A stretch of 64,000 nt of DNA from Pengzhenrongella sp031582905. Lineage in GTDB: Bacteria; Actinomycetota; Actinomycetes; Actinomycetales; Cellulomonadaceae. Position 1 is the first letter of the stretch, and each line of letters starts with the position of its first letter. Positions 54,692-63,877 of the stretch are shown one piece after another. A program made the translations under genes and the position numbers. The notes beneath the pieces are model-generated. The model saw only the letters and a list, made by a program, of their open reading frames with translations, did no database searches and had not been told where the DNA came from. The stretch lies in contig NZ_CP133990.1 of the NCBI RefSeq assembly GCF_031582905.1, positions 2,294,001 to 2,358,000 of the forward strand, given 5' to 3'.

Positions 54692-55051
54692 GGCTCCTCC
54701 TGCTGATCGGATGGATGCAGTTGATATGTCCCGATCGTCGCTCTCCACCCGGCCGGCGCGCTCGGCCAACGGGTGTGGAGACGGTCACATGCACCCGGAC
54801 GGGTGGCGTCGCGCCGCGTCGCGCCGGTGTCGGTCAGTCCGGCGGCGCCGACCCCACCAGAGCACCGCCACGCGCGCCATGCGGCGATACGGGCGCACCT
54901 TCGCGGGCACCGCGCGCACGACGCCACGCCAGAGGCCCGCGCCACCGACCGCGGCGGGGCCGCCGCGATGCCGGGCCGCCGGGATGCCGAGCCGACCACC
55001 GCGACCTAACCTCGGTCCGACCCCACGGCACCGCAGTGAAGGACGCCCCGC
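54692..55051. other. 360-bp spacer, no gene seen
   Basis: It holds the upstream region of the 31-aa gene (a relatively AT-rich patch, GACATATCAACTGCATCC on the minus strand, may contain its -10) and the SDR promoter region. No frame with convincing family resemblance. Confidence 0.5.
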
Positions 55052-55854
55052 ATGGACGACACGAGCACCATCCGCCCGCTGGCCCTCGTCACCGGCGCCT
55101 CGAGCGGGATCGGACTCGAGCTGGCCCAGCTGTTCGCCGAGAACGGCTTCGACCTCGTGGTCTGCGCCGAGGACGCCGGCATCTCCGTCGCGGCCGAGGC
55201 GATCGCGGCCGAGGGGGCGCCGCGGTCCGCAGCGTGCGCGCCGACCTGTCCACCGCCGACGGCGTCGAGGAGCTCGTCCGCGAGGTGACCGCGACCGGCC
55301 GACCGCTGGACGCGCTCGCCCTCAACGCGGGCGTGGCGAACGGGGGGCCCTTCGTCGAGACGCCGCTCGAGGACGACCTGCGCGTCATCGGGCTCGACGT
55401 CGTCGCGGTCGTGCACCTCGCGAAGCGGCTGCTGCCCGCGATGGTGGCGCGCGGGGCGGGGCGGGTGCTCGTGACGTCGTCGGTCGCGAGCCTCATGCCC
55501 GGGCCGTACTACGCGACGTACGCCGCCTCCAAGGCGTTCGTGCAGTCCTTCGCCGACGCCGTCCGGCACGAGCTGGCGGACTCCGGGGTCACCGTGACCA
55601 CGCTCCTGCCCGGGCCGACCGACACCGAGTTCTTCGAGGCCTCGCACATGGAGGACACGAAGGTCGCGCAGGGACCCAAGGACGACCCGGCGAAGGTCGC
55701 ACGCGAGGGCTTCGACGCGCTGATGGCCGGCCAGGACAAGGCCACCGTCGCGTCGCTCAAGGCACGCGCGCAGGGCGTGCTGTCCGCCGTCCTGCCCGAG
55801 AAGGCCCAGCCCGGCGCGCACGGCGCCATGACCAAGCCGCAGGGCGACGGCTGA
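55052..55854 (+). CDS. short-chain dehydrogenase/reductase, frameshifted as sequenced
   Basis: About 267 aa, classical SDR. Cofactor motif LALVTGASSGIGLELAQLFA, ALALNAGVANGGPF (NAG), the catalytic Ser in VLVTSSVASLMPG and Tyr/Lys in YYATYAASKAF. ADAVRHELADSGVTVTTLLPGPTDTEFF continues the fold. The frame breaks at GGGGG 55213-55217; one G restores AAEGGAAVRSVRADLS. GAAGGAC precedes ATG 55052. Substrate unknown; the tail is longer and Lys-rich (KAQPGAHGAMTKPQGDG). Probably co-transcribed with the DUF3072 gene. Confidence 0.86.
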
Positions 55855-55900
55855 TCACGACCACCCCACCGCCACAGCCCAGCCACAGAGAGGTACCACC

Positions 55901-56134
55901 ATGAGCGAGCAGAACGCCGCACCCGACGACGCCACCGACGGCCCGGGCGTCGGCAGCGCCGAGAAGGACCCGTCCGACTGGGTCACCGGCGACGAGCCGG
56001 CCACCGGCCCGCAGGCGAGCTACCTCGGCACGCTCGCCCGCGAGGCGGGCGAGGAGGTCCCGGAGGAGCTCACGAAGGCGCAGGCGTCGGAGATGATCGA
56101 CGACCTCCAGGGCCGTACGGGCCGCGGGCAGTAG
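55901..56134 (+). CDS. DUF3072 family protein
   Basis: 77 aa. Acidic N-terminus, then DPSDWVTGDEPATGPQASYL, GTLAREAGEEVPEELTKAQA and SEMIDDLQGRTGRG, the DUF3072 pattern (a short helical domain found in stress-associated actinobacterial and proteobacterial proteins; function unknown). GAGAGG precedes ATG 55901. Located 46 bp after the SDR gene, same strand, and followed by a very strong hairpin. Confidence 0.88.
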   Translation: MSEQNAAPDDATDGPGVGSAEKDPSDWVTGDEPATGPQASYLGTLAREAGEEVPEELTKAQASEMIDDLQGRTGRGQ

Positions 56135-56168
56135 CCGAAGGGCCGACCGCGGGCGCGCACCCGCGCGG

Positions 56169-56214
56169 ACGACGACGGGGGCGGGAGGCTTCGGCCTCCC
56201 GCCCCCGTCGTCGT
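56169..56214 (+). terminator. 21-bp stem with UUCG loop after DUF3072 gene
   Basis: A perfect inverted repeat (56169-56189 with 56194-56214) closed by TTCG, an exceptionally stable tetraloop when transcribed from the plus strand. It also serves the convergent gene ending at 56241. Confidence 0.85.
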
Positions 56215-56240
56215 GGCGCTGGTGCGTCGTCCCGGCGAGC

Positions 56241-56608
56241 TCAGGTGCGCGGCTGCGCCGGGTTGGTCGGCACGCCCTGCGACGGGGGTTGATCTTGGGC
56301 CCCTGGGTGTCGGGGGCGACCGGCGAGGGGTCCGCCGCGGTGCCGGCCGGCTCCCGTTCGAGGCTCGGCGCCAGCCCGGCGGCGTCCCCGCCGGACAGCT
56401 CGGCACCGCCCCGCACCTCCTCCAGGCGGACCCCCAGCAGCTGGACCACGGGCAGCCGGTCGGCGTGGGCCTGCTCGTAGGCGAGCAGCGTCTCGAGGTC
56501 ACCAGCCGGCAGCGACCGGATGCGGTGCCCCAGGTCCCCCACCGGCAGGTGGTCGAAGTCCGGGATGGGCAGGTCCTCGCGGTGCACGCCCGTGCTGTCG
56601 TCGGTCAT
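56241..56608 (-). CDS. conserved actinobacterial protein, frameshifted as sequenced
   Basis: About 122 aa. HREDLPIPDFDHLPVGDLGHR and RSLPAGDLETLLAYEQAHAD form a helical N-terminal domain followed by RLPVVQLLGVRLEEV; a low-complexity linker leads to VAPDTQGPKINP and, in the next frame, PSQGVPTNPAQPRT. The QGP...QGVPTNPAQP tail recurs in actinobacterial homologs as I remember them. The break is at GGGGG 56284-56288; one base joins both parts. GAGGAGG precedes ATG 56608, and TAGGGT lies in the 76-bp spacer after glnE. Function unknown. Confidence 0.72.
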
Positions 56609-56684
56609 CCGTCGTCCTCCTCGTCACGTCCGATCGGGTCGTCTCGACCCTACGCGCGGGCCCGCGGGGTCGCGCGGGGGGTCA

Positions 56685-59600
56685 TCACTCGTAGAAGACG
56701 CGGTCGACGACGGCGCGCGCGCGGCGGGCCGTGCGCAGGTAGTCCTGCTCGAGCTCGCTGCCGCACGCCGCGGGGTAGCCGAGCACGCGCGCGAGCCCGT
56801 TGAGCGCCTGCCGGTCGTGCGGGAGCACGTCGGCCTGCGCGCCGCCGGTCCGGCCGGTCCAGAGGACGAGCGCGTCGCGCAGCCGGGACGCGAGCAGCCA
56901 CGCGTCGGTGAGCGTCCGGGCGTCGTCGTGCCCGATCAGGCCCTCGGCCGCCAGCGCCCCGAGTGCCTCCGACGTCGAGGTGACCCGCAGCGCGGGGACC
57001 CGGCCCGCGTGCTGCAGCTGCAGGAGCTGAGCGGTCCACTCGACGTCGGACAGCCCGCCGCGACCGAGCTTGAGGTGCCGGGTCGGGTCCACCCCGCGCG
57101 GCAGCCGCTCGGACTCGACGCGCGCCTTGATCCGCCGGATCTCCCGCACGACCGACGGCTCGAGGCCGTGCTCGGGATAGCGCAGCGGTGCGATCAGGTC
57201 GACGAACCGCTCACCGAGCCGCGGGTCGCCGGCGACCGGGCGCGCACGCAGGAGCGCCTGGCTCTCCCACGGGGACGACCAGCGCGCGTAGTACTCCGCG
57301 TACGCGTCGAAGGTCCGCGCGAGCGGACCGTTGCGCCCCTCGGGGCGCAGGTCGGCGTCGACGGCGAGCGCCGGCTCGGGGCCGACGTCGCCGAGCAGCT
57401 GCCGCAGGCGGGTCGCGACCGTCAGCGCGTACGCCTGCGCGACGCCGGCGTCCGCCCCCGGGCGGGGCTCGTGCACGAACAGCACGTCGGCGTCCGAGGA
57501 GTAGCCCATCTCGCGCCCGCCCAGGCGCCCCATCGCGACCACGAGCACCGCGGTGGGGCTCTCGACCAGCCGGTGCTCGGCGCGCGCCTCGTTCTCCGCG
57601 ATCCGCAGCCCCCCGGACAGCACGACGTCGGCCGCGACGGTGAGGTTCTGCGCGGCGGTCGAGCTCGTCACGACGCCGAGCAGGTCGGCCGCGGCGCTGC
57701 GGGCGAGCTCGCGGCGCCGCAGCGCACGCAGCGCGGTCGCCGCGAAGACGGGCTGCTCCGCCCGGGTCAGCACGGCGTCGGCCTCGGCGGAGAGCCGCTC
57801 CACGCCGCGGGGCACGAGGTCGGCGTCGTCGCCGAGCCAGGCCACGGACTCCGGGGAGCGGGCCAGGGCGTCGGCGACGTACCGCGAGGTGGACAGCACC
57901 CGGGCCAGTCGCTGGGCTGCGGCCTGCGAGTCACGCAGCAGCTTGAGGTACCAGTGCGTGGTGCCCAGCGCGTCCGACAGGCGCCGGAACGCGAGGAGCC
58001 CGGCGTCGGGGTCGGCGCCGTCAGCGAACCAGCCGAGCAGGACCGGCAGGAGCTGGCGCTGGATCGCCGCCCGCCGCGAGACCCCCTCGGTCAGGGCGGT
58101 GATGTGCCGCAGGGCGCCGGCCGGGTCGCGGTAGCCGATGGCACGCAGCCGGGCGCGGGCCGCGTCGGGTGCCAGGGCGACGTCCTCCGCGGAGAGCTGT
58201 GCGGTCGCCGGCAGCAGGGGCCGGTAGAACAGCTCCTCGTGCAGACCGCGGACCTCGCGGCGCACCTCCCGCCACCGCTCGAGCAGCCCGTCGGCCCCCT
58301 CGGCGCGCATCCCGACCGCACGGGCCAGACGCCGCAGGTCCACCTCCGCCGTCGGCATGAGGTGGGTGCGCTGCATCCGGTGCAGCTGGATCCGGTGCTC
58401 GAGCGCACGCAGGAGCCGGTAGCAGACGGCGAGCTCGGCGGCGTGCTCGCGCCCGACGTACCCGCCCGCGGCGAGCGCGGCGAGCGCGGTGAGCGTGCTG
58501 CGGCTGCGGATCGACTCGTCGGCGCGCCCGTGCACGAGCTGCAGGAGCTGGACGGTGAACTCGACGTCGCGCAGTCCCCCGATGCCCAGCTTGAGCTGTC
58601 GGTCGGCCTCCGCCGCGGGCACGTGCTCCTCGACCCGGCGCCGCATCGCCTGGGAGTCCTCGACGAAGTTGTCCCGGCTCACCGCGGACCACACCAGCGG
58701 GCTCACCGCCTCGACGTACGCGTCCCCCAGCACCCGGTCCCCGGCCACCGGGCGCGCCTTGAGCAGCGCCTGGAACTCCCACGTCTTGGCCCACCGCTCG
58801 TAGTAGGCGCGGTGGCTCGCCAGCGTCCGCACGAGCGGGCCGTTCTTGCCCTCGGGACGCAGGGCGGCGTCGACGGGCCACAGCGCCGGCTCGGCGGACG
58901 GGTGCGAGCAGGAGCGGGCGAGGCCCGCGGCGAGCTTCGCGCCGACCGACAGCGCGTAGGCCTCGTCGTACCCCTCGGCCGGCTCGGCGACGTAGATCAC
59001 GTCGACGTCGCTGACGTAGTTCAGCTCGCGCCCGCCGCACTTGCCCATCGCCAGGACGGCGAGCCGGACCCCGGCGCCGTCGTCCGGCAGGTCGGCGCGC
59101 GCCAGTGCCAGGGACGCCTCGAGCGCGGCGCCGGCGAGGTCGGCGAGCGCCGCGGCCACACCCGGCATCCGGCTCAGCGGGTCGGGCGCGGTGAGGTCGG
59201 TCGCGGCGATGCTCAGCAGCCGCCGGCGGTAGGCGCGCCGCATCGCGTCGACCCCGGCCGCCCCGCCCACGGTCGCGGCCGGGACCGCCGCCTCGGGATC
59301 CGCACCGACCGCCACCAGCAGCTCGGCCCGCACGGCCTCGACCGGGACCCCCGTGCCGGACGCGGGGTCGGCGAGCACCGCGAGGTGCTCGGGGTGCGCC
59401 ACGACGGTGTCCCCGAGGGCGACCGACGCACCGAGGACCGCGAGCAGCCGGTCGCGCGGGACACCGGGCACGAGCATCGCGCGCAACCGCTCGCGCGCGT
59501 CCGGGTCGGGGCCGACCGACACCGCGAGCCGCGCGAGGGCCAGCAGGGCGCCGTCGGGGTCGGCGACGCCGCCGAGCGCGACGAGCAGGTCGTCCGGGAT

Positions 59601-59783
59601 CCTGCCGGGACCCCAGACGGCGTCCACACCCGGCCCCGGGTCGGGAGCGGGGCTCGTGGAGCGGCCGGCGACCGCGACGAGCGCGTCCTCACCGAGCATG
59701 CGTTCGGCGCGGGACGTGTCGGCGAAGCCGAGCCGCCGCAGCCGGGCACCGAGCGTGACGCTGCGGGCGGTGGGTGTGCTCAC
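56685..59783 (-). CDS. glnE: bifunctional glutamine synthetase adenylyltransferase/deadenylylase
   Basis: 1032 aa. Two nucleotidyltransferase domains separated by a helical region: the N-terminal deadenylylase-type half with KCGGRELNYVSDVDVIYVAE and the C-terminal adenylyltransferase-type half with RLGGREMGYSSDADVLFVHE (Gly-Gly...Ser-Asp-x-Asp metal motifs). LRPEGKNGPL and LRPEGRNGPL accompany each. It modifies the Tyr of GlnA1 in response to nitrogen status. Leaderless GTG 59783 after TAGCGT. The order glnA1, glnE, glnA2 is as in M. tuberculosis Rv2220-Rv2222c. Intact over 3.1 kb. Confidence 0.96.
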   Translation of the reverse strand: MSTPTARSVTLGARLRRLGFADTSRAERMLGEDALVAVAGRSTSPAPDPGPGVDAVWGPGRIPDDLLVALGGVADPDGALLALARLAVSVGPDPDARERLRAMLVPGVPRDRLLAVLGASVALGDTVVAHPEHLAVLADPASGTGVPVEAVRAELLVAVGADPEAAVPAATVGGAAGVDAMRRAYRRRLLSIAATDLTAPDPLSRMPGVAAALADLAGAALEASLALARADLPDDGAGVRLAVLAMGKCGGRELNYVSDVDVIYVAEPAEGYDEAYALSVGAKLAAGLARSCSHPSAEPALWPVDAALRPEGKNGPLVRTLASHRAYYERWAKTWEFQALLKARPVAGDRVLGDAYVEAVSPLVWSAVSRDNFVEDSQAMRRRVEEHVPAAEADRQLKLGIGGLRDVEFTVQLLQLVHGRADESIRSRSTLTALAALAAGGYVGREHAAELAVCYRLLRALEHRIQLHRMQRTHLMPTAEVDLRRLARAVGMRAEGADGLLERWREVRREVRGLHEELFYRPLLPATAQLSAEDVALAPDAARARLRAIGYRDPAGALRHITALTEGVSRRAAIQRQLLPVLLGWFADGADPDAGLLAFRRLSDALGTTHWYLKLLRDSQAAAQRLARVLSTSRYVADALARSPESVAWLGDDADLVPRGVERLSAEADAVLTRAEQPVFAATALRALRRRELARSAAADLLGVVTSSTAAQNLTVAADVVLSGGLRIAENEARAEHRLVESPTAVLVVAMGRLGGREMGYSSDADVLFVHEPRPGADAGVAQAYALTVATRLRQLLGDVGPEPALAVDADLRPEGRNGPLARTFDAYAEYYARWSSPWESQALLRARPVAGDPRLGERFVDLIAPLRYPEHGLEPSVVREIRRIKARVESERLPRGVDPTRHLKLGRGGLSDVEWTAQLLQLQHAGRVPALRVTSTSEALGALAAEGLIGHDDARTLTDAWLLASRLRDALVLWTGRTGGAQADVLPHDRQALNGLARVLGYPAACGSELEQDYLRTARRARAVVDRVFYE

Positions 59784-59789
59784 GTCCCC

Positions 59790-59795
59790 ACGCTA
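59790..59795 (-). promoter_or_regulatory. -10 element TAGCGT, leaderless start at GTG 59783
   Basis: TAGCGT, six bases, GTG on the minus strand. Confidence 0.6.
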
Positions 59796-59838
59796 CCCAC
59801 GCCGCCCCGCGTGCACGGCGGGGCGGCGGCGTGCGCCG

Positions 59839-61176
59839 TCACAGCACCGGCAGGTACCGCCGCAGCTCGTACGGGGTGACCTGCCCGCGGTACTCGTCCC
59901 ACTCGCGCCGCTTGTTGCGCAGCACGAAGTCGAAGACGTGCTCCCCGAGCGTCTCGGCCACGAGCTCGGACCGCTCCATGACCTCGATCGCCTGGCTGAG
60001 GGACTGCGGCAGGGGCTCGATGCCCAGGGCGCGGCGCTCGGCGTCGGTGAGCTCCCACACGTCGTCCTCGGCGCCCTCGGGCAGCTCGAGCCCCGCCTCG
60101 ACACCCTTGAGCCCGGCCGCGAGGACCACCGCGAACGCCAGGTACGGGTTCGCCGCGGCGTCCAGCGCGCGGTACTCGACCCGGCTGGAGTTGCCCTTGC
60201 CGGGCTTGTACATCGGCACCCGGACGAGCGCGGAGCGGTTGTTGTGGCCCCAGCACACGAAGCTCGGGGCCTCGGCGCCACCCCACAGCCGCTTGTAGGA
60301 GTTGACGAACTGGTTGGTCACCGCGGTGATCTCCGGCGCGTGCCGCAGCAGCCCGGCGATGAACGAGCGCGCGACCTTGGACAGCTCGTACTGCGCACCG
60401 GGCTCGTGGAAGGCGTTGCGGTCGCCCTCGAAGAGCGACAGGTGCGTGTGCATCCCCGAGCCGGGGTGGTCCGGCATCGGCTTGGGCATGAACGAGGCGA
60501 AGACACCCTGCTCGAGGGCGACCTCCTTGACCACGGTGCGGAACGTCATGATGTTGTCCGCGGTCGTCAGCGCGTCGGCGTACCGCAGGTCGATCTCGTT
60601 CTGCCCCGGTCCCGCCTCGTGGTGGGAGAACTCCACCGAGATGCCCATGGACTCGAGCATCGTGATCGCGGCGCGCCGGAAGTCGTGGGCGGTCCCGCGC
60701 GGCACGTGGTCGAAGTAGCCGGCGCGGTCCACCGGGACCAGCGGGTCCGCCGGGTCCTTGGGCGGCTCGAACAGGTAGAACTCGACCTCGGGGTGCGTGT
60801 AGAAGGTGAAGCCCTGGTCGCTCGCGCGGGACAGCGCGCGCTTGAGGACGTTGCGGGAGTCCGCCAGGGACGGCTGCCCGTCCGGGGTGAGGATGTCGCA
60901 GAACATCCGCGCCGTCCCGTGCCGCTCACCGCGCCACGGCAGCACCTGGAAGGTGGTCGGGTCGGGCTTGGCGATCATGTCCGCCTCGTAGACCCGGGTC
61001 AGCCCCTCGATCGAGCTGCCGTCGAACCCGATGCCCTCGGAGAAGGCGGCCTCGAGCTCGGCCGGTGCGATCGCCACCGACTTGAGGAACCCCAGCACGT
61101 CGGTGAACCAGAGGCGGATGAAGCGGATGTCCCGCTCCTCGACCGTGCGGAGAACGAACTCCTGCTGCCTGTCCAT
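59839..61176 (-). CDS. glnA2: type I glutamine synthetase-like GlnA2
   Basis: 445-aa GSI-alpha-size enzyme. FDGSSIEGLTRVYEADM, THPEVEFYLFE, HHEAGPGQNEIDLRYADAL, KPMPDHPGSGMHTHLSLF and NQFVNSYKRLWGGAEAPSF match catalytic blocks. At the adenylylation site the sequence is DDVWELTDAE, with Trp in place of Tyr, so GlnE should not control it. Related actinobacterial paralogs can use substrates other than ammonia (polyamines or ethanolamine), so its reaction is uncertain. ATG 61176 is six bases after CAGGAT. Ends 56 bp before glnE starts. Confidence 0.92.
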   Translation of the reverse strand: MDRQQEFVLRTVEERDIRFIRLWFTDVLGFLKSVAIAPAELEAAFSEGIGFDGSSIEGLTRVYEADMIAKPDPTTFQVLPWRGERHGTARMFCDILTPDGQPSLADSRNVLKRALSRASDQGFTFYTHPEVEFYLFEPPKDPADPLVPVDRAGYFDHVPRGTAHDFRRAAITMLESMGISVEFSHHEAGPGQNEIDLRYADALTTADNIMTFRTVVKEVALEQGVFASFMPKPMPDHPGSGMHTHLSLFEGDRNAFHEPGAQYELSKVARSFIAGLLRHAPEITAVTNQFVNSYKRLWGGAEAPSFVCWGHNNRSALVRVPMYKPGKGNSSRVEYRALDAAANPYLAFAVVLAAGLKGVEAGLELPEGAEDDVWELTDAERRALGIEPLPQSLSQAIEVMERSELVAETLGEHVFDFVLRNKRREWDEYRGQVTPYELRRYLPVL

Positions 61177-61257
61177 GGGCCCATCCTGCCGGACGCGCGC
61201 CGCGGCCGCGGACCTGTCCGCCGCGGGCGCGTCGGGCGGGGTGGCCCGGGGTCGCAA

Positions 61258-61263
61258 TAGGGT
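61258..61263 (+). promoter_or_regulatory. -10 element TAGGGT, leaderless start at ATG 61270
   Basis: TAGGGT, six bases, ATG. Confidence 0.6.
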
Positions 61264-61269
61264 CGGCGC

Positions 61270-63001
61270 ATGGCAGACCTCCGCATCGCGCTGGCCCAGA
61301 TCGACACGTGCGTCGGTGACCTCGAGGGCAACGCGCAGGCCGTCCTGACCTGGGCCCGCAGGGCCGCCGACGCCGGCGCGGACCTCGTCGCCTTCCCCGA
61401 GATGTGCCTGACCGGGTACCCGGTCGAGGACCTCGCGCTGCGCGCGTCCTTCCGTCGCGGCGCCGAGCGCGCCCTGACCGCGACAGCCACCCGGCTGGCC
61501 GCCGAGGGCCTGGGGCACCTCACGGTCGTCGTCGGCACCGTGGGCGAGCGCACCACGCGGGAGCACGACGGCGCCCCGCGCGCCCCACCAACCAGGCCGT
61601 CGTCCTGCGGGACGGCCTCGTGCAGACCCGGTACGACAAGCACCACCTGCCCAACTACGGCGTGTTCGACGAGTTCCGGATCTTCGCCCCGGGGACCGAG
61701 CCGTGCGTCGTCGAGGTCGGGGGCCGCCGGGTCGGGCTGGTGATCTGCGAGGACATCTGGCAGGACGGTGGGCCCGTCGCGCAGATGGACGAGGCCGAGG
61801 TCGAGCTGCTGCTCGTCGTCAACGGCTCACCGTTCGAGGAGGGCAAGGGCACGTCCGTGGGGACCTGGCCGCCCGCCGGGCCCGCGAGGTCCGCGCCCCC
61901 GTCGCGTACGTCAACATGGTCGGCGGCCAGGACGACCTCGTGTTCGACGGCGGCTCCTTCGTGCTGGACGCCGACGGCGAGCTGGTCGCCCGGTCGCCGC
62001 AGTTCGTCGAGGACCTGCTGCTGTGGGACCTGCCCGGCGTCCCCGGGGCCGCCGCAGCCGCCGAGGACGCGGCGCCGCCGTCGAGCACCGGGCGCCCACC
62101 GTTGCCCCGCCGCATCGCCCCGCCGCTCGACCCGGACGAGGAGATCTACCGCGCCCTGGAGACCGGCCTGGCCGGGTACGTGCGCAAGAACGGGTTCCGG
62201 TCGGTGGTGTTCGGCCTGTCCGGCGGCATCGACTCCGCGCTGGTCGCCGCGATCGCCGCGGACGCCCTCGGCGGCGACCGGGTGGTCGGCGTGTCGATGC
62301 CGTCCGCGTACTCCTCGGGTCACTCCCGCGACGACGCGGCGGACCTCGCCCAGCGGATCGGCGCCGACCTCCGCGTCCAGCCGATCGCGCCGATGGTCGA
62401 CGCGTTCGAGTCCCAGCTGTCGCTCGACGGCCTCGCCGCGGAGAACCTGCAGGCCCGCGTCCGCGGGGTGATCGTCATGGCGCTGTCCAACGCCGAGGGC
62501 CACCTCGTGCTCGCCACCGGCAACAAGAGCGAGCTCGCGGTCGGGTACTCGACCATCTACGGCGACGCGGTCGGCGGCTACGCCCCGCTCAAGGACGTCG
62601 ACAAGTCGCGGGTGTGGGCCCTGGCCCGGTGGCGCAACAACCACGCCGTCGACCACGGGCAGATCCCGCCCATCCCGGAGAGCTCGATCACCAAGCCGCC
62701 GTCGGCGGAGCTGCGTCCGGGGCAGACCGACCAGGACTCCCTGCCGCCGTACGAGCTGCTCGACGAGGTCCTGGACGCGTACGTCGAGCACGCCGAGGGC
62801 CGCGCGGAGCTCCTCGCCCGCGGCTTCGACCCCGAGGTCGTCGACACCGTGGTGACCCTCGTGGACCGCGCCGAGTGGAAGCGCCGCCAGTACCCGCTCG
62901 GCCCCAAGGTCACCGCGCTCGCCTTCGGCCGCGACCGCCGCCTGCCGATCACCACGCGCTGGCGTGAGCCCATCCCCGCCGACGAAGGGTCCCCGTCATG
63001 A
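61270..63001 (+). CDS. nadE: glutamine-dependent NAD+ synthetase, two frameshifts as sequenced
   Basis: About 577 aa. The N-terminal nitrilase-type glutaminase has LRIALAQIDTCVGDLEGN, FPEMCLTGYPVEDL (Glu), a Lys in RYDKHHLPNYGVFDEF and the Cys in LVICEDIWQDGG; the C-terminal ligase has FGLSGGIDSALVAAI (SGGxDS), MPSAYSSGHSRDDA and TGNKSELAVGYSTIYGD. It makes NAD from deamido-NAD with glutamine nitrogen, fitting its place beside glutamine synthetases. Breaks: CCCC 61583-61586 (PTNQAVVLRDG restored) and GGGC 61847-61850 (KGHVRGDLAARR restored). The stop overlaps the panB ATG. Confidence 0.9.
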
Positions 63002-63846
63002 CCGATGCCACGCCCGTCACCCCGGGCACCCCGGCGGCGCCCCGCCCCAAGCGGGTGCGGGTCCACCACCTGCGCGAGGCCAAGGAGCGCGGCGAGCGGC
63101 TGACCATGCTCACCGCGTACGACTACCCGACCGCGCGCATCTTCGACGACGCCGGCATCGACATGCTGCTCGTCGGGGACTCGATGGGGAACACCATGCA
63201 CGGCCGGGCCACGACGATCCCGGTGACCGTCGACGAGCTCATCCCCGCGGTCCGGGCGGTCAGCGCCGCGTCCCGGCGGGCGCTCGTCGTCGCGGACCTG
63301 CCGTTCGGCTCCTACGAGGCGACCGCCGAGCAGGCGTTCGCCACCGCGGTGCGCATGCTCAAGGAGGGCGACGCGCACGCGGTGAAGTTCGAAGGCGGCA
63401 CCCGGGTGGTGCCCCAGGTGCGGCTGCTGACCGAGGCGGGCATCCCCGTCGTCGGGCACCTCGGGTTCACCCCGCAGTCGGAGAACCTCCTCGGCGGCAA
63501 GCGCGTGCAGGGCCGCGGCGACGACGCGGCCGAGCGGCTCTCCGCCGACGCCGTCGCGCTGCAGGAGGCGGGCGCGGTCGCGGTCGTGCTTGAGATGGTC
63601 CCGGCACCGCTGGCCGCGCGCATCACCGAGGTGCTGCGCATCCCCACCATCGGGATCGGCGCGGGCCCCGAGTGCGACGGTCAGGTCCTGGTGTGGCTCG
63701 ACATGGCCGGCATGGGCGACTGGTCGCCGCGGTTCGCCAAGCAGTTCGCGGCCGTGGGGCAGGCCCTGGGCGACGCGGCCCGCGCCTACGCCGACGAGGT
63801 GCGCTCGGGCGCCTTCCCGGACGCGGGGCACTCGTTCCTGGAATAG
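62998..63846 (+). CDS. panB: 3-methyl-2-oxobutanoate hydroxymethyltransferase
   Basis: 282 aa. First committed step of pantothenate synthesis, forming ketopantoate with methylene-tetrahydrofolate. MLTAYDYPTARIFDDAGIDM, LLVGDSMGNTMHGRATTIPV, VKFEGGTRVVPQV, GHLGFTPQSENLLGGKRVQG and VLEMVPAPLAARITE are family blocks, with metal-ligand Asp in VGDSMG and VADLPFGSY. ATGA overlap with nadE indicates a nadE-panB operon for NAD and CoA precursors. Same relative position as Rv2225. Confidence 0.95.
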   Translation: MTDATPVTPGTPAAPRPKRVRVHHLREAKERGERLTMLTAYDYPTARIFDDAGIDMLLVGDSMGNTMHGRATTIPVTVDELIPAVRAVSAASRRALVVADLPFGSYEATAEQAFATAVRMLKEGDAHAVKFEGGTRVVPQVRLLTEAGIPVVGHLGFTPQSENLLGGKRVQGRGDDAAERLSADAVALQEAGAVAVVLEMVPAPLAARITEVLRIPTIGIGAGPECDGQVLVWLDMAGMGDWSPRFAKQFAAVGQALGDAARAYADEVRSGAFPDAGHSFLE

Positions 63847-63877
63847 GCAGGGTTGGCCCGGCCGCCGCCGGGGCGGT

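Noticed and set aside
54834..55031. Basic minus-strand frame in the spacer before the SDR gene
   Set aside because: Arg-rich, no ribosome site, no family resemblance; typical high-GC shadow.
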